Under the pieces are notes generated by a model. The model ran no database searches and was not told the DNA's origin. It saw only the letters and a program-made list of their open reading frames with translations. Positions 8,905 through 17,631 of a DNA stretch of 64,000 nt are shown here, piece after piece. The position numbers and the translations under genes were made by a program. Within the stretch, counting starts at the first letter, position 1; each line of letters opens with the position of its first letter. Source of the stretch: Campylobacter lari subsp. lari (GTDB taxonomy: Bacteria; Campylobacterota; Campylobacteria; Campylobacterales; Campylobacteraceae); the NCBI RefSeq assembly GCF_013372185.1, contig NZ_CP053830.1:124001-188000 (forward strand), written 5' to 3'.

Positions 8905-9938
8905 TATTCTTCTCCCTCATCATCTTCTTTTGCACCTAAAATCATGCTATCAATGCCAATGGAATTTTGTATAGCTTGAGTGATTTCATCTGCAATAGCT
9001 GGATTTTCTTTCAAAAAGGCTTTAGCATTTTCTCTACCTTGACCAAGTTTAGAAGCTTTATAAGAAAACCACGCACCACTTTTATCGATAATATCAAGTT
9101 TCACACCATAATCTATTAACTCGCCCTCACGGCTAACACCCTCTCCAAACATCACATCAAATTCAGCTTGTTTAAATGGAGGTGCGACTTTGTTTTTGGC
9201 TACTTTTACTTTAACGCGGTTTCCAATAGGCTCATCGTTTTGTTTTAAAGTAGCGGTTTTTCTAACATCTAAACGCACTGAAGAGTAAAATTTAAGTGCA
9301 TTACCACCTGTTGTAGTTTCTGGAGTGCCATAACCCATCATACCTATTTTCATACGAATTTGATTGATAAAAATCACCGTTGTGTTCATTTTATGCACTA
9401 TTCCGGTTAATTTTCTTAAAGCTTGGCTCATTAATCTTGCTTGAAGACCTACATGTTGATCTCCCATATCGCCTTCTATTTCAGCTTTTGGAGTAAGTGC
9501 GGCCACACTATCTACTACTATTAAATCAATAGCCCCACTTCTTGCTATAGTTTCAACAATCTCTAAAGCTTGCTCACCAAAATCAGGTTGAGAGATGTAA
9601 AGATTTTCTGTATCTACACCCAAATTTTTCGCATATTTTACATCAAGAGCATGCTCAGCATCTATAAACGCACAAACTCCGCCTTTTTTTTGACATTCTG
9701 CTATGATGTGTAAGGTAAGTGTGGTTTTACCTGAACTTTCAGGTCCATAAATTTCTATAATTCTTCCTTTTGGAACCCCGCCAATTCCTAAAGCTAAATC
9801 CAGTCCAACCGAACCTGTAGGAATAGAATCAATTTTTTCAACTTCTTTATCGCCAAGTCTTAAAATAGTACCTTTTCCAAAGGTTTTATCAAGACTTTTT
9901 AAGGCTGCATCAAGTGATTTTCTTTTATTATCATCCAT
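8904..9938 (-). CDS. recA: Recombinase RecA
   Basis: RecA, 344 residues, a DNA-dependent ATPase that forms filaments on single-stranded DNA for homologous recombination and natural transformation. Walker A GPESSGKT is at residues 65-72, Walker [11 protein letters not shown] near 140, and the DNA-binding loops ([28 protein letters not shown]) are present. The acidic tail (KEDDEGEE) is typical. Leading gene of the operon recA-eno-divIC-like-cgpA. I see no LexA-type operator, which fits the lack of a classical SOS system in Campylobacter. Confidence 0.98.
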
Positions 9939-9968
9939 GCTTGTTAATCCTTTTATAATATGTTTAAA

Positions 9969-9974
9969 ATTGTA
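9969..9974 (-). promoter_or_regulatory. Extended -10 promoter for recA-eno operon
   Basis: On the minus strand TGATACAAT (extended -10), 31 bases upstream of the recA ATG, with an AAGGA site in the leader. Confidence 0.5.
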
Positions 9975-10015
9975 TCAAAAAGAAATTTAATATAAGTTTT
10001 TATTTTGAATTTTGC

Positions 10016-10021
10016 TAAAAT
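10016..10021 (+). promoter_or_regulatory. Extended -10 promoter for mqnD-fliQ-murB
   Basis: TGCTAAAAT, an extended -10, 28 bases upstream of the ATG at 10049 and followed by AAGGA. Divergent from the recA promoter about 40 bases away. Confidence 0.5.
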
Positions 10022-10048
10022 ACTTTTTTAAATTTTTCAAGGAAAAAA

Positions 10049-10912
10049 ATGAATAAAAAAATTAGTGTAGCGCACTCTCCTGATGCTGATGATATTTTTA
10101 TGTATATGGCGATTAAATTTGGTTGGGTTGGAAATGCTTATAAGTATGAAAATACAGCTTTAGATATACAAACTTTAAACGAATTAGCCTTGCAAAATAT
10201 ATATGATGTTAGCGCGATATCTTTTGCGCTTTATCCTTTAATAGCTAGTGAATATGCTCTTTTAAAAACTGCTGTGAGCTTTGGCGAGGGCTATGGGCCA
10301 AAGCTTATTAAGAAAAAAGATAAAAAATTAAAGCCAAATTTTAAGGTTGCTTTAAGTGGAGTACACACTACTAATGCTTTAATCTTTCGCATAAAATACC
10401 CTCAAGCTAGGATAATTTATAAGAATTTTTTAGAGATTGAAAAGGCTGTTTTAGAAGATGAAGTTGATGCTGGTGTTTTAATACATGAGAGTATTTTAGA
10501 ATTTAATGATGATTTATGTGTTGAGGCTGAACTTTGGGATATTTGGCAAGAATTAGCCAAAGATGACTTGCCTTTACCTTTGGGTGGTATGGCACTTAGA
10601 AGATCTTTACCGCTTAATGATGCTATAGCGGTTGAAAAAGATTTGATTAAAGCAGTAGAAGTAGCAGATAATAACAGAAAAATTCTAGCTTCCATGCTTT
10701 TAGAGCGTAATTTAATACGCGTTGATGCGCAAAAACTTGATGTGTATTTAAATTTATACGCAAATAAAAACTCTATAAATATGAATGATAAGCAATATGA
10801 AGCTATAGATAAGCTTTTTGAGCTTGGGTTTAATCATGGATTTTATGAGAAATTAATTAAAAGCAAAGATTATCTTATACCTAGTGAGTATGAAGAATTT
10901 AGAAATTCTTGA
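10049..10912 (+). CDS. mqnD: 1,4-dihydroxy-6-naphthoate synthase, MqnD type
   Basis: A 287-residue member of the MqnA/MqnD periplasmic-binding-like enzyme family. The N-terminal VAHSPDADDIFMYMAI motif and the LPLPLGGMALRR segment match MqnD, which converts cyclic dehypoxanthinyl futalosine to 1,4-dihydroxy-6-naphthoate in the futalosine route to menaquinone. No signal peptide is present, so it is cytoplasmic. Menaquinone is the main quinone of these microaerobes. MtnN, which also serves this route in Campylobacter and Helicobacter, is encoded at 57468. MqnA is the main alternative, but its conserved start differs. Confidence 0.85.
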   Translation: MNKKISVAHSPDADDIFMYMAIKFGWVGNAYKYENTALDIQTLNELALQNIYDVSAISFALYPLIASEYALLKTAVSFGEGYGPKLIKKKDKKLKPNFKVALSGVHTTNALIFRIKYPQARIIYKNFLEIEKAVLEDEVDAGVLIHESILEFNDDLCVEAELWDIWQELAKDDLPLPLGGMALRRSLPLNDAIAVEKDLIKAVEVADNNRKILASMLLERNLIRVDAQKLDVYLNLYANKNSINMNDKQYEAIDKLFELGFNHGFYEKLIKSKDYLIPSEYEEFRNS

Positions 10913-10938
10913 TAGAATTTGAATTTTAAGGAGTAAAT

Positions 10939-11205
10939 ATGGAAAGTACTTTAGTGGCCTTGGGTGTACAAACTTTTAAAATCACACTTATGCTTTCTTT
11001 GCCTATGCTTTTAGCAGGGCTTATTGCAGGGCTTATAATAAGTATTTTTCAAGCTGTAACACAAATTAATGAAGCTACGCTTTCTTTTGTGCCAAAAATT
11101 TTACTTGTTGTTGTGGTGATAGTATTTTTAATGCCTTGGATGATAAGCTCTATGATTGATTTTACAACGAATATCTTAAATCAAATTCCAAGCTTTATTC
11201 GATGA
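10939..11205 (+). CDS. fliQ: Flagellar export apparatus protein FliQ
   Basis: FliQ, 88 residues with two hydrophobic hairpin segments (about 12-40 and 50-75) and the conserved LIAGLIISIFQAVTQINEATL region. It is one of the FliPQR core proteins of the flagellar type III export gate in the inner membrane. Good AAGGAG site. It lies between mqnD (26-base gap) and murB (4-base ATGA overlap), so it is transcribed with unrelated metabolic genes, as in C. jejuni. Confidence 0.95.
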   Translation: MESTLVALGVQTFKITLMLSLPMLLAGLIAGLIISIFQAVTQINEATLSFVPKILLVVVVIVFLMPWMISSMIDFTTNILNQIPSFIR

Positions 11206-11978
11206 TTATCGATTTTTCTAAATATTCTTCTGTGCGTATAGGTGAGAGCTTTGAAGTACAAGTGCTTGAAGAGCCTTGCGAATTTGATGGTTTTTTAATA
11301 GGCGGGGCAAATAATCTTTTAATCTCTCCAGAACCCAAAAAATTAGGAATTTTAGGGAAAAAATTTGATTATATTAAAATTTTAGAGCAAAATGAAAAAG
11401 GCATGTTTTTAGAGATAGGCTCTAGTGTGAAATCTTTTAAAATGTATCATTTTGCCAAAGAAAACAATTTAAAAGGCTTTGAGTTTTTAAGAAATATCCC
11501 AGGAACTTTGGGTGGAATTTTAAAAATGAATGCAGGATTAAAAAATGAGGATATTAGTAAAAACTTAATTAGTATTTGTACTTTTAATCAAGAAATTTTA
11601 AAACAAGATATCGCATTTGCTTATAGGTTTAATCCTATTAAAGAAGTAATGTTTAGCGCAAAGTTTTTTTTAGAATATGGATTTGACCCAGTTAAAGATG
11701 AGCTTTTAAAAAATGCAAGAAAAAATCAACCCAAAGGTGCTAGTTTTGGATCTATTTTTAAAAATCCCAAAAACGATCATGCAGGAAGGTTGATAGAAGC
11801 AGTTGGTTTAAAGGGTTTTAATAAAAATGATGCGATGTTTAGTAATGAACATGCGAATTTTTTGATTAATAAAAAACATGCTAGTTTTGATGATGCTATG
11901 TTTTTAATAGAGCTTGCTAAAAAAAGAGTTTTTGAAGATTTTGGGATTTTTTTAGAAGAAGAAGTGGTGATTATATAG
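11202..11978 (+). CDS. murB: UDP-N-acetylenolpyruvoylglucosamine reductase
   Basis: MurB, 258 residues, reduces UDP-GlcNAc-enolpyruvate to UDP-MurNAc with FAD and NADPH for peptidoglycan synthesis. The FAD-binding segment FLIGGANNLLIS, GFEFLRNIPGTLGGILKMNAG and the catalytic-site GASFGSIFKNPKNDHAGRLIE are intact. The protein is shorter than the E. coli form (about 340), which is normal for epsilonproteobacteria. The start overlaps the fliQ stop (ATGA). The 3' end overlaps the convergent gene at 11971 by 8 bases. Confidence 0.96.
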   Translation: MIIDFSKYSSVRIGESFEVQVLEEPCEFDGFLIGGANNLLISPEPKKLGILGKKFDYIKILEQNEKGMFLEIGSSVKSFKMYHFAKENNLKGFEFLRNIPGTLGGILKMNAGLKNEDISKNLISICTFNQEILKQDIAFAYRFNPIKEVMFSAKFFLEYGFDPVKDELLKNARKNQPKGASFGSIFKNPKNDHAGRLIEAVGLKGFNKNDAMFSNEHANFLINKKHASFDDAMFLIELAKKRVFEDFGIFLEEEVVII

Positions 11979-12621
11979 TATTTTTGATATCTTCATAAAC
12001 AATTTTAGCTATTTCTTGGACTAATTCTTGATAAGATTTATTTTTATCATTTGTGCTAAATTGAGTATTGATAGTAAGAATTTTATGATCTTTTAATTTT
12101 TTTGTTTTAGCATTAAAAAGCTTATACTCTATGTCGGCTTTGACTTCAAAATTGGAAAAAAGCAAGAAATTTTGTTGGCTTGCTTGAATGCTTTTTAAAT
12201 CTAGCAAAATAATAAAATCAGCCTTTTTAAAACGATTAAATTCTAAAAACTCACTTGCATTGATGAAATTTTTATTTGTTTGCAAGATATTTTGACTATT
12301 GATATAAGTTTGATTTTCTTTTTGACTAAGCAAGGCAAAATTATTTTGCTCATTTAAAATAGCACTTAATGCTTTTAGCGTATCTTTTGCCATGCTTTTA
12401 GCATCGATTTTTAAATTTGAAAAATAAAAATTATATTCTTTTTCATAGCTTGGTACTAAAGCTAAGATGCTAATATGTGAGAGTTTGTCATAATTTATAT
12501 TTTGTTCAAGATTGATGATATTAAAATCATCGTTATTTTTTAATTTTATAATTTTTTTATTTGCAAAAGAGTTAGCATAAATAGCACTTAAAAAACAAAA
12601 AAATATTAAAAAAAATCTCAC
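11971..12621 (-). CDS. Putative periplasmic protein of unknown function
   Basis: A 216-residue protein with a short signal peptide (RFFLIFFCFLSAIYA). The rest shows an alpha/beta pattern, with segments such as HISILALVPSYEKEYNF and KADFIILLDLKSIQ that resemble the exported CsgG/LpoB-like domain class, but I cannot assign a family. The start is GTG at 12621, overlapping the cysQ stop by one base (TAGTG), so it is probably translationally coupled to cysQ. The same pair exists in C. jejuni (Cj1680c/Cj1681c, from memory). Confidence 0.8.
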   Translation of the reverse strand: MRFFLIFFCFLSAIYANSFANKKIIKLKNNDDFNIINLEQNINYDKLSHISILALVPSYEKEYNFYFSNLKIDAKSMAKDTLKALSAILNEQNNFALLSQKENQTYINSQNILQTNKNFINASEFLEFNRFKKADFIILLDLKSIQASQQNFLLFSNFEVKADIEYKLFNAKTKKLKDHKILTINTQFSTNDKNKSYQELVQEIAKIVYEDIKNTI

Positions 12622-13379
12622 TAAAAACCTTTTAATTTAAATTCATCCTTAGCAAAGGCTATAAAACTTGGAAGTTTAAAATCAGGACTATTATAATTTA
12701 AAGCTTTTTTATCAAAATCTTGCATTATTCCACCATTTTGTTTGACCAAAAAATCTCCCGCAGCTATATCCCAAGCTTTTGGGCCACCAAAACGCGGGTA
12801 AATTCCAGCTTTTGCTTCAAGCAAATACACAAATTTCAAAGCAGATGAAACCTTAATGCCCTCTAGTTTATTTTGAATGAAAAAATCTTCATTATTATCA
12901 TGATTTTTAGAGTAAAGGGCTATATTTTTAACCTTTTCATATTGCTCTAAACTAAGATTTAAAATTTCATTATTTTTATAGACTTTAGTATGAGCATGTG
13001 CATAATAGTATGCATTATTTTCCACATCGCCTATGAGTGAAAGCATAGGGGTATTTTTATGGATTAATGCGATTAAAACACAATATTCTTTATCTTTTTT
13101 AGCATAAGATTTAGTGCCATCAAGAGGATCTATAAGCCAAAAATACTCTAAATTTTTTCTTTCTTCATAAGAAAGTATGTTTTCTTCAGAGCATATAGCT
13201 ATATCGCTTGAAGTCAAAATCTCACTAATAGCTTCATTAGACTTTATATCAGCCAAACCTACTGGAGAATCATCGTCTTTAAGCCACAAGGTATTTTTAT
13301 CTTTATATTCAAGCAATACTTTTGAGGCTTCCTTGCCTGCTTTTAAAGCTAATTCTAAAAGTGCGTCTAAATTTTTCAT
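12621..13379 (-). CDS. cysQ: 3'(2'),5'-bisphosphate nucleotidase CysQ
   Basis: A 252-residue member of the inositol monophosphatase superfamily. Metal-binding motifs are present: SEEN near residue 64, DPLDGTK at 84-90 and WDIAAGD near 200. CysQ hydrolyses 3'-phosphoadenosine 5'-phosphate formed in sulphate assimilation and cofactor transfer reactions. Upstream, an extended -10 (TGCTATACT) ends only six bases before the ATG and there is no purine-rich ribosome site, so the mRNA may be leaderless. An inositol monophosphatase role is a less likely alternative. Confidence 0.9.
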   Translation of the reverse strand: MKNLDALLELALKAGKEASKVLLEYKDKNTLWLKDDDSPVGLADIKSNEAISEILTSSDIAICSEENILSYEERKNLEYFWLIDPLDGTKSYAKKDKEYCVLIALIHKNTPMLSLIGDVENNAYYYAHAHTKVYKNNEILNLSLEQYEKVKNIALYSKNHDNNEDFFIQNKLEGIKVSSALKFVYLLEAKAGIYPRFGGPKAWDIAAGDFLVKQNGGIMQDFDKKALNYNSPDFKLPSFIAFAKDEFKLKGF

Positions 13380-13385
13380 AAAAAA

Positions 13386-13391
13386 AGTATA
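13386..13391 (-). promoter_or_regulatory. Extended -10 immediately upstream of cysQ (leaderless arrangement)
   Basis: On the minus strand TGCTATACT is followed by six T and then the ATG. Transcription starting 6-7 bases after the -10 would begin at or next to the A of the start codon. No Shine-Dalgarno-like sequence is present between. Confidence 0.5.
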
Positions 13392-13408
13392 GCAATTTTA
13401 TATAAATA

Positions 13409-13433
13409 CTTAGTAGAATTATTTTCTACTAAG
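13409..13433 (-). terminator. Inverted repeat at the end of the antiporter gene
   Basis: A 10-base stem (13409-13418 with 13424-13433) with a 5-base loop that includes the TAA stop (13419-13421) of the minus-strand antiporter gene. The U tract beyond is weak, so termination efficiency is uncertain. Confidence 0.4.
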
Positions 13434-14597
13434 ATTATTGATAAATTTTATCAAACTAATAGCTAAAATTGCTTCAAGCAAAGCAGTAAGCACTAATCCT
13501 GAGTATATATCTTGAGTGATGATATTAGTTTGGTAAGAAAGCGTAGCCACTGCGATGAGTAAGGTTAGTGGCATAGAATGGCTTAGGCCAAATAAAAAGG
13601 TATTTTTTAAACCAAGTATTTTTATAAAAGTCATAGCACAAAGTATTCTTAGTCCTATCATAAAGGCAGTTAGCGAAAAAGCTATGAGTAAAACTTGAGG
13701 GTTTAAAAGCATTTGGAGTTTAAAACTTGAGCCTATATAGATGAAAAATATAGGTATTAAAAAACCATAACCAAAACTAGAAAGTTTATGCTCTAAGTCT
13801 TTTTTATGATCAAAAAAAGTAGCTATGAATGAACCTGCTATAAAAGCCCCAAGTGCAACTTCAAGTTTAAAATAAATCATAATCGCAACTATGGCTATGA
13901 AAATGGCCATACAAAATCTTATGTCTTTTTCATTTTGATCTTGCCAAGGCATAAGTATGGTTTTAAGTTGCGGATACCACCAAAAAAGCACTTCTAAAAA
14001 TTTAAATCCAAATATACAAAGTGCTAAAAATCCCACAAGATATAATAAATTTTGTGTTAAGGAAAAAATGTCTTTTCCTTGTCCTAAAAAAGCTGCTGTG
14101 ATGGTTAATAAAACTATACTTACTACTTCTGCTAGTGTGGCAACTATCATAGAAATATTTAACCAATCACAATTTTTACCAAAATCTCTATACAAAGTAG
14201 AAAGCAAGCCAACGCTCATTATAGGTATAATAATGACAAAAATATAAGAAATGTCCACGCTTTCAACTGCTAAAACGCTAAAAGCATATAAAAGTATGAT
14301 GTAGATAAAAGATTTATTAAGTAAGCTTCTTTCTGTATTTAAAAAGGTTTTAAGATTAATCTCCATACCCGCAATAAACATAAGATAATAAAACCCCGCA
14401 TTAGCTAAAAGCTTAAAATTCTCACTTTCTCCTATAAAACCCAAAAATCCTATAAAAGAGCCAAGCATAATTTCAGTGGCTGAAAGCGGGAGTTTTAAAA
14501 ATTTAGCAATATAAGGTGAAGTTAGCAAACACCCTGCTACGACTAATAAAATTTTTAAATCCGTAGCAGCTTGAGCATCAATGGCATGAGCTAGCAA
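13419..14597 (-). CDS. CPA2-type cation/proton antiporter
   Basis: A 392-residue protein with about 11-12 hydrophobic segments resembling the Na+/H+ exchanger domain of the CPA2 (KefB/NapA-like) family: LPLSATEIMLGSFIGFLGFIG near the N-terminus and KLEVALGAFIAGSFIATFF in the middle. It is half the length of KefB/KefC because it has no C-terminal RCK/TrkA nucleotide-binding domain. The assigned start is TTG at 14597, overlapping bioB by 20 bases. The ribosome site is weak and the exact start is uncertain. Probably exchanges Na+ or K+ for H+ in the inner membrane. Confidence 0.85.
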   Translation of the reverse strand: MLAHAIDAQAATDLKILLVVAGCLLTSPYIAKFLKLPLSATEIMLGSFIGFLGFIGESENFKLLANAGFYYLMFIAGMEINLKTFLNTERSLLNKSFIYIILLYAFSVLAVESVDISYIFVIIIPIMSVGLLSTLYRDFGKNCDWLNISMIVATLAEVVSIVLLTITAAFLGQGKDIFSLTQNLLYLVGFLALCIFGFKFLEVLFWWYPQLKTILMPWQDQNEKDIRFCMAIFIAIVAIMIYFKLEVALGAFIAGSFIATFFDHKKDLEHKLSSFGYGFLIPIFFIYIGSSFKLQMLLNPQVLLIAFSLTAFMIGLRILCAMTFIKILGLKNTFLFGLSHSMPLTLLIAVATLSYQTNIITQDIYSGLVLTALLEAILAISLIKFINNLSRK

Positions 14598-15414
14598 AGC
14601 TAAATCCCATTTGTTTTAGTTTTTGTATGTCTTTGCTAGGTTCTTCGCCTTTAGTTGTAAGATAATCACCTACTACTATAGCACTAGCTCCTGCGTCAAA
14701 AATTTCATATTGTCTTTCTTTTAACACTACCTCTCTACCACCTGCTACCATGATATGTGCATTTGGTAAGTCTTTTTTAGTGTCTTTGATGATATTTAAC
14801 GCCTCATCAGGATCAAGTAAAGCTTGTTTGAGTTTTAAATTTTCATTTGGTATGAAAAAATTAATAGGCGAGGAAAAAGGATCAAGTTCTTTTAAACTAG
14901 CTCTAAAACTTTTTCTATCAGCTTCGCTTTCTCCAAGACCATAAATTCCACCACAGCAAAGCATTAAACCTACTTCTTTAGCATAAAGATTAGTTTGAAA
15001 TCTTTGTTCCCAAGTATGCGTAGAGCAAATGTTTGGGAAAAATTCTTTGGAAGTTTCTAGATTATGATTATAAGAAAAAATTCCTGCTTTTTTTAATTCT
15101 TTGAGTTGTTCTAAATTGGCTATACCATTGCAAGCTATAAGTAAAAGCCCTTCTACTTCTTTTTGCACTGCGTGAGCTACTTTACACACATACTCAAGTT
15201 TTTCATCATCAAGTCCAGCGCCTGCTGTGACTAAACAAAATCCCAAAGCCTCATTTTTTTTAGCCATTTTAGCTTCTAAAACAATTTGATCTATATCTTT
15301 TCTTTTATATTTGTTGATATTTGTTTTCACATGAGCGCTTTGGGTGCAATATTTGCAGTCCTCACCGCACCCTCCACTTGCTATATTAGATATAGCACAA
15401 AGCATAATTTGCAT
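14578..15414 (-). CDS. bioB: Biotin synthase
   Basis: BioB, 278 residues, a radical-SAM enzyme inserting sulphur into dethiobiotin. The radical-SAM cluster motif CGEDCKYC is at residues 16-23, followed by the AdoMet-binding region (LVTAGAG) and YNHNLETS. The protein is shorter than E. coli BioB (346), lacking N- and C-terminal extensions, which is normal for Campylobacter. The ATG overlaps the topA stop by one base. The biotin ligase birA in the window (43394) consumes the product for AccB. Confidence 0.95.
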   Translation of the reverse strand: MQIMLCAISNIASGGCGEDCKYCTQSAHVKTNINKYKRKDIDQIVLEAKMAKKNEALGFCLVTAGAGLDDEKLEYVCKVAHAVQKEVEGLLLIACNGIANLEQLKELKKAGIFSYNHNLETSKEFFPNICSTHTWEQRFQTNLYAKEVGLMLCCGGIYGLGESEADRKSFRASLKELDPFSSPINFFIPNENLKLKQALLDPDEALNIIKDTKKDLPNAHIMVAGGREVVLKERQYEIFDAGASAIVVGDYLTTKGEEPSKDIQKLKQMGFSFASSCH

Positions 15415-17501
15415 TAGATTTCCTTTTTGATTTTACATTTTAAGCATTCTAAAAATGTGCCTTTTTTTAATTCTTTAATTATTAAATTTTCACCACATTC
15501 TTCGCATTTTTCTTCACTCGGCTTGTATTTGCTTATAAAATTACATTTTGGATAAGCACTACATCCATAAAATTTACCACGCTTAGAAAAACGCTCTACT
15601 ATCTCACCTTTTTTACACTCTGGGCAAGTTAATCCTATGGAATTTACTTGTTTGGCTTGAGTTTTTTCTTCGTTTTTATTTTCTTGTTTTAAATTTCTTG
15701 AATATTTACATTTTGGAAAATTTAAACATGCTATAAATTCTCCATATCTTCCTTTTCTTATAGCAAGCTCACCACCACAATCAGGACAAGTTTCATCTAT
15801 TTTTGTAATAGTTTTTTGGCTTTTTATATTTTTTTTACCCTCATCAATTTTTCTCATAAAAGGAAAGTAAAATTCTCTTAAAAGCTCTTGCCAATCAAGC
15901 TTTCCTTCTGCTATCTCATCTAAAGATTCTTCCATTTTAAAGGTAAAATCACTATCTACTATATCGCTAAAATTTTGTTCTAAAACTTCTATCACATTAA
16001 ATGCTATTTCATTTGGGATAAGTTGTTTTTTATCTATACGCACATAATCTCTTGCGCTAAGTAAAGAAATAGTTGGAGCATAAGTAGAAGGGCGTCCTAT
16101 GCCTAAATTTTCAAGTTTTTTTACAAGTCCAGCTTCAGAATATCTAGAAGGTGGCTCTGTAAAATGGGAATTTAATTGTATATCTTGAATATTTAATTCA
16201 TCATTTAAATTTAGTAAAGGTAAGATTTTGTCTTTATCCATATCTCCATAAGCTTTATAATGTCCATCAAATAAAATTTTTCTACCACTAATTTTAAAAA
16301 TAGCATCATTAGAGCTTACAAAAACATTTTGACTTTGAGAAATTGCTGCTTGCATTTGACTAGCTATGAAGCGATTATAAATTAGCGTATAAAGCTTTGC
16401 CTCATCTTTGTCTAAAAATTCATTTGCAAGTTTAGGAGTAAAGCTTAAATTTGTAGGTCTTATAGCCTCATGTGCTTCTTGAGCGCCTTTGGCTTTTGTG
16501 GCATAAATGTTTGCTTTAGCTGGTAAATATTCTTTTCCAAATTCATCTTTTATAAGTTTTCTTACTTGCTCTAATGCTTCTTTGGCTATATTTAAACTAT
16601 CAGTTCTCATATAAGTGATTACACCCATAATACCTTCATGAGTTTTTACACCTTCATAAAGCTTTTGAGCTATCATCATAGTTTTTTTAGGGTTAAATCC
16701 CAAGCGATTACTAGCGCTTTGTTGCAAAGTAGAAGTCATAAAAGGTGGTGGTGGGGTTATTTTTCTATCTTTGCTTTCTATGTTATTTATTTTAAATTTA
16801 GCATTTTTGCAAGCTTCAAAGATTAATTTTGCTCTATCTTCGTTAGTTATGGTAAGTTTTTCTATTTTTTGGCCTTGAAATTCTACCAATTCAGCTTCTA
16901 AATCTTTTTTAAAAATTACATCGATACTAAAATACTTTAAAGGAGTAAAAGCTTTAATTTCTCTTTCTCTATCTACTATGATTTTTAATGCTGCACTTTG
17001 AACACGGCCTGCACTTAGACCTTTTTGAATTTTTTGATTGAGTAAAGGGCTTAATTTATATCCTACAATGCGATCAAGCAAGCGTCTAGCTTGTTGGGCA
17101 TTAACGCTATTTATATCAAGATGTCTTGGATTATTTAGTGCATTTTCTATAGCTGATTTTGTAATTTCATGAAAAACTATCCTAGGTAATGAATTTTCAT
17201 CTTTATTTATAGCTTTTGCTATGTGATAAGCTATAGCTTCTCCTTCGCGATCCTCATCGGTTGCAAGATAGATTTGTTTTGCATTTTTTGCTTTTTCTTT
17301 TAATTCTTTTACTAAAGTAGAATGATCGCTTGAAATTCTATATTCTGGTTTGAAATTTTCATCTTCTATTTTTATACCAAAACTACTTTTTGGCAAATCT
17401 CTAATATGACCTTTAGAGGCTATTACTTCATAATCTTTTCCTAAAAAATTTCCTATAGTTTTTGCTTTAGCTGGTGATTCTACTATTATTAAGTTTTTCA
17501 T
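15414..17501 (-). CDS. topA: DNA topoisomerase I
   Basis: Type IA topoisomerase, 695 residues, relaxing negative supercoils. The N-terminal Toprim domain starts LIIVESPAKAKTIG and contains the acidic triad (ATDEDREGEA near residue 110). The catalytic tyrosine is in GVITYMRTDS, at about residue 295. The C-terminus has three four-cysteine zinc-ribbon units (from about residues 575, 625 and 670) that bind single-stranded DNA. It heads the operon topA-bioB-antiporter. A T8 run on the plus strand (A8 in the gene) occurs near the zinc-ribbon region but the frame is intact. Confidence 0.97.
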   Translation of the reverse strand: MKNLIIVESPAKAKTIGNFLGKDYEVIASKGHIRDLPKSSFGIKIEDENFKPEYRISSDHSTLVKELKEKAKNAKQIYLATDEDREGEAIAYHIAKAINKDENSLPRIVFHEITKSAIENALNNPRHLDINSVNAQQARRLLDRIVGYKLSPLLNQKIQKGLSAGRVQSAALKIIVDREREIKAFTPLKYFSIDVIFKKDLEAELVEFQGQKIEKLTITNEDRAKLIFEACKNAKFKINNIESKDRKITPPPPFMTSTLQQSASNRLGFNPKKTMMIAQKLYEGVKTHEGIMGVITYMRTDSLNIAKEALEQVRKLIKDEFGKEYLPAKANIYATKAKGAQEAHEAIRPTNLSFTPKLANEFLDKDEAKLYTLIYNRFIASQMQAAISQSQNVFVSSNDAIFKISGRKILFDGHYKAYGDMDKDKILPLLNLNDELNIQDIQLNSHFTEPPSRYSEAGLVKKLENLGIGRPSTYAPTISLLSARDYVRIDKKQLIPNEIAFNVIEVLEQNFSDIVDSDFTFKMEESLDEIAEGKLDWQELLREFYFPFMRKIDEGKKNIKSQKTITKIDETCPDCGGELAIRKGRYGEFIACLNFPKCKYSRNLKQENKNEEKTQAKQVNSIGLTCPECKKGEIVERFSKRGKFYGCSAYPKCNFISKYKPSEEKCEECGENLIIKELKKGTFLECLKCKIKKEI

Positions 17502-17595
17502 TTATTACCTTAAAAATATAAAAATTGCTAGAAGTGTATAAAAAAAAGTTAAATTTTTTGCTTAGATGGGTTTTTAAATAAAATATAATTAATGT

Positions 17596-17601
17596 TATAA
17601 T
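17596..17601 (+). promoter_or_regulatory. Extended -10 upstream of the maf/pseE gene
   Basis: TGTTATAAT, 30 bases before the ATG. Two more TATAAT hexamers (17584 and 17606) lie nearby, so the exact start point is unclear. No sigma28 or sigma54 element seen. Confidence 0.4.
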
Positions 17602-17631
17602 TTTCTATAATTTAATTTCATAGGATATATA

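Noticed and set aside
13957-14247. Plus-strand ORF inside the antiporter gene
   Set aside because: Antisense shadow of a membrane protein gene with strong family motifs on the other strand.
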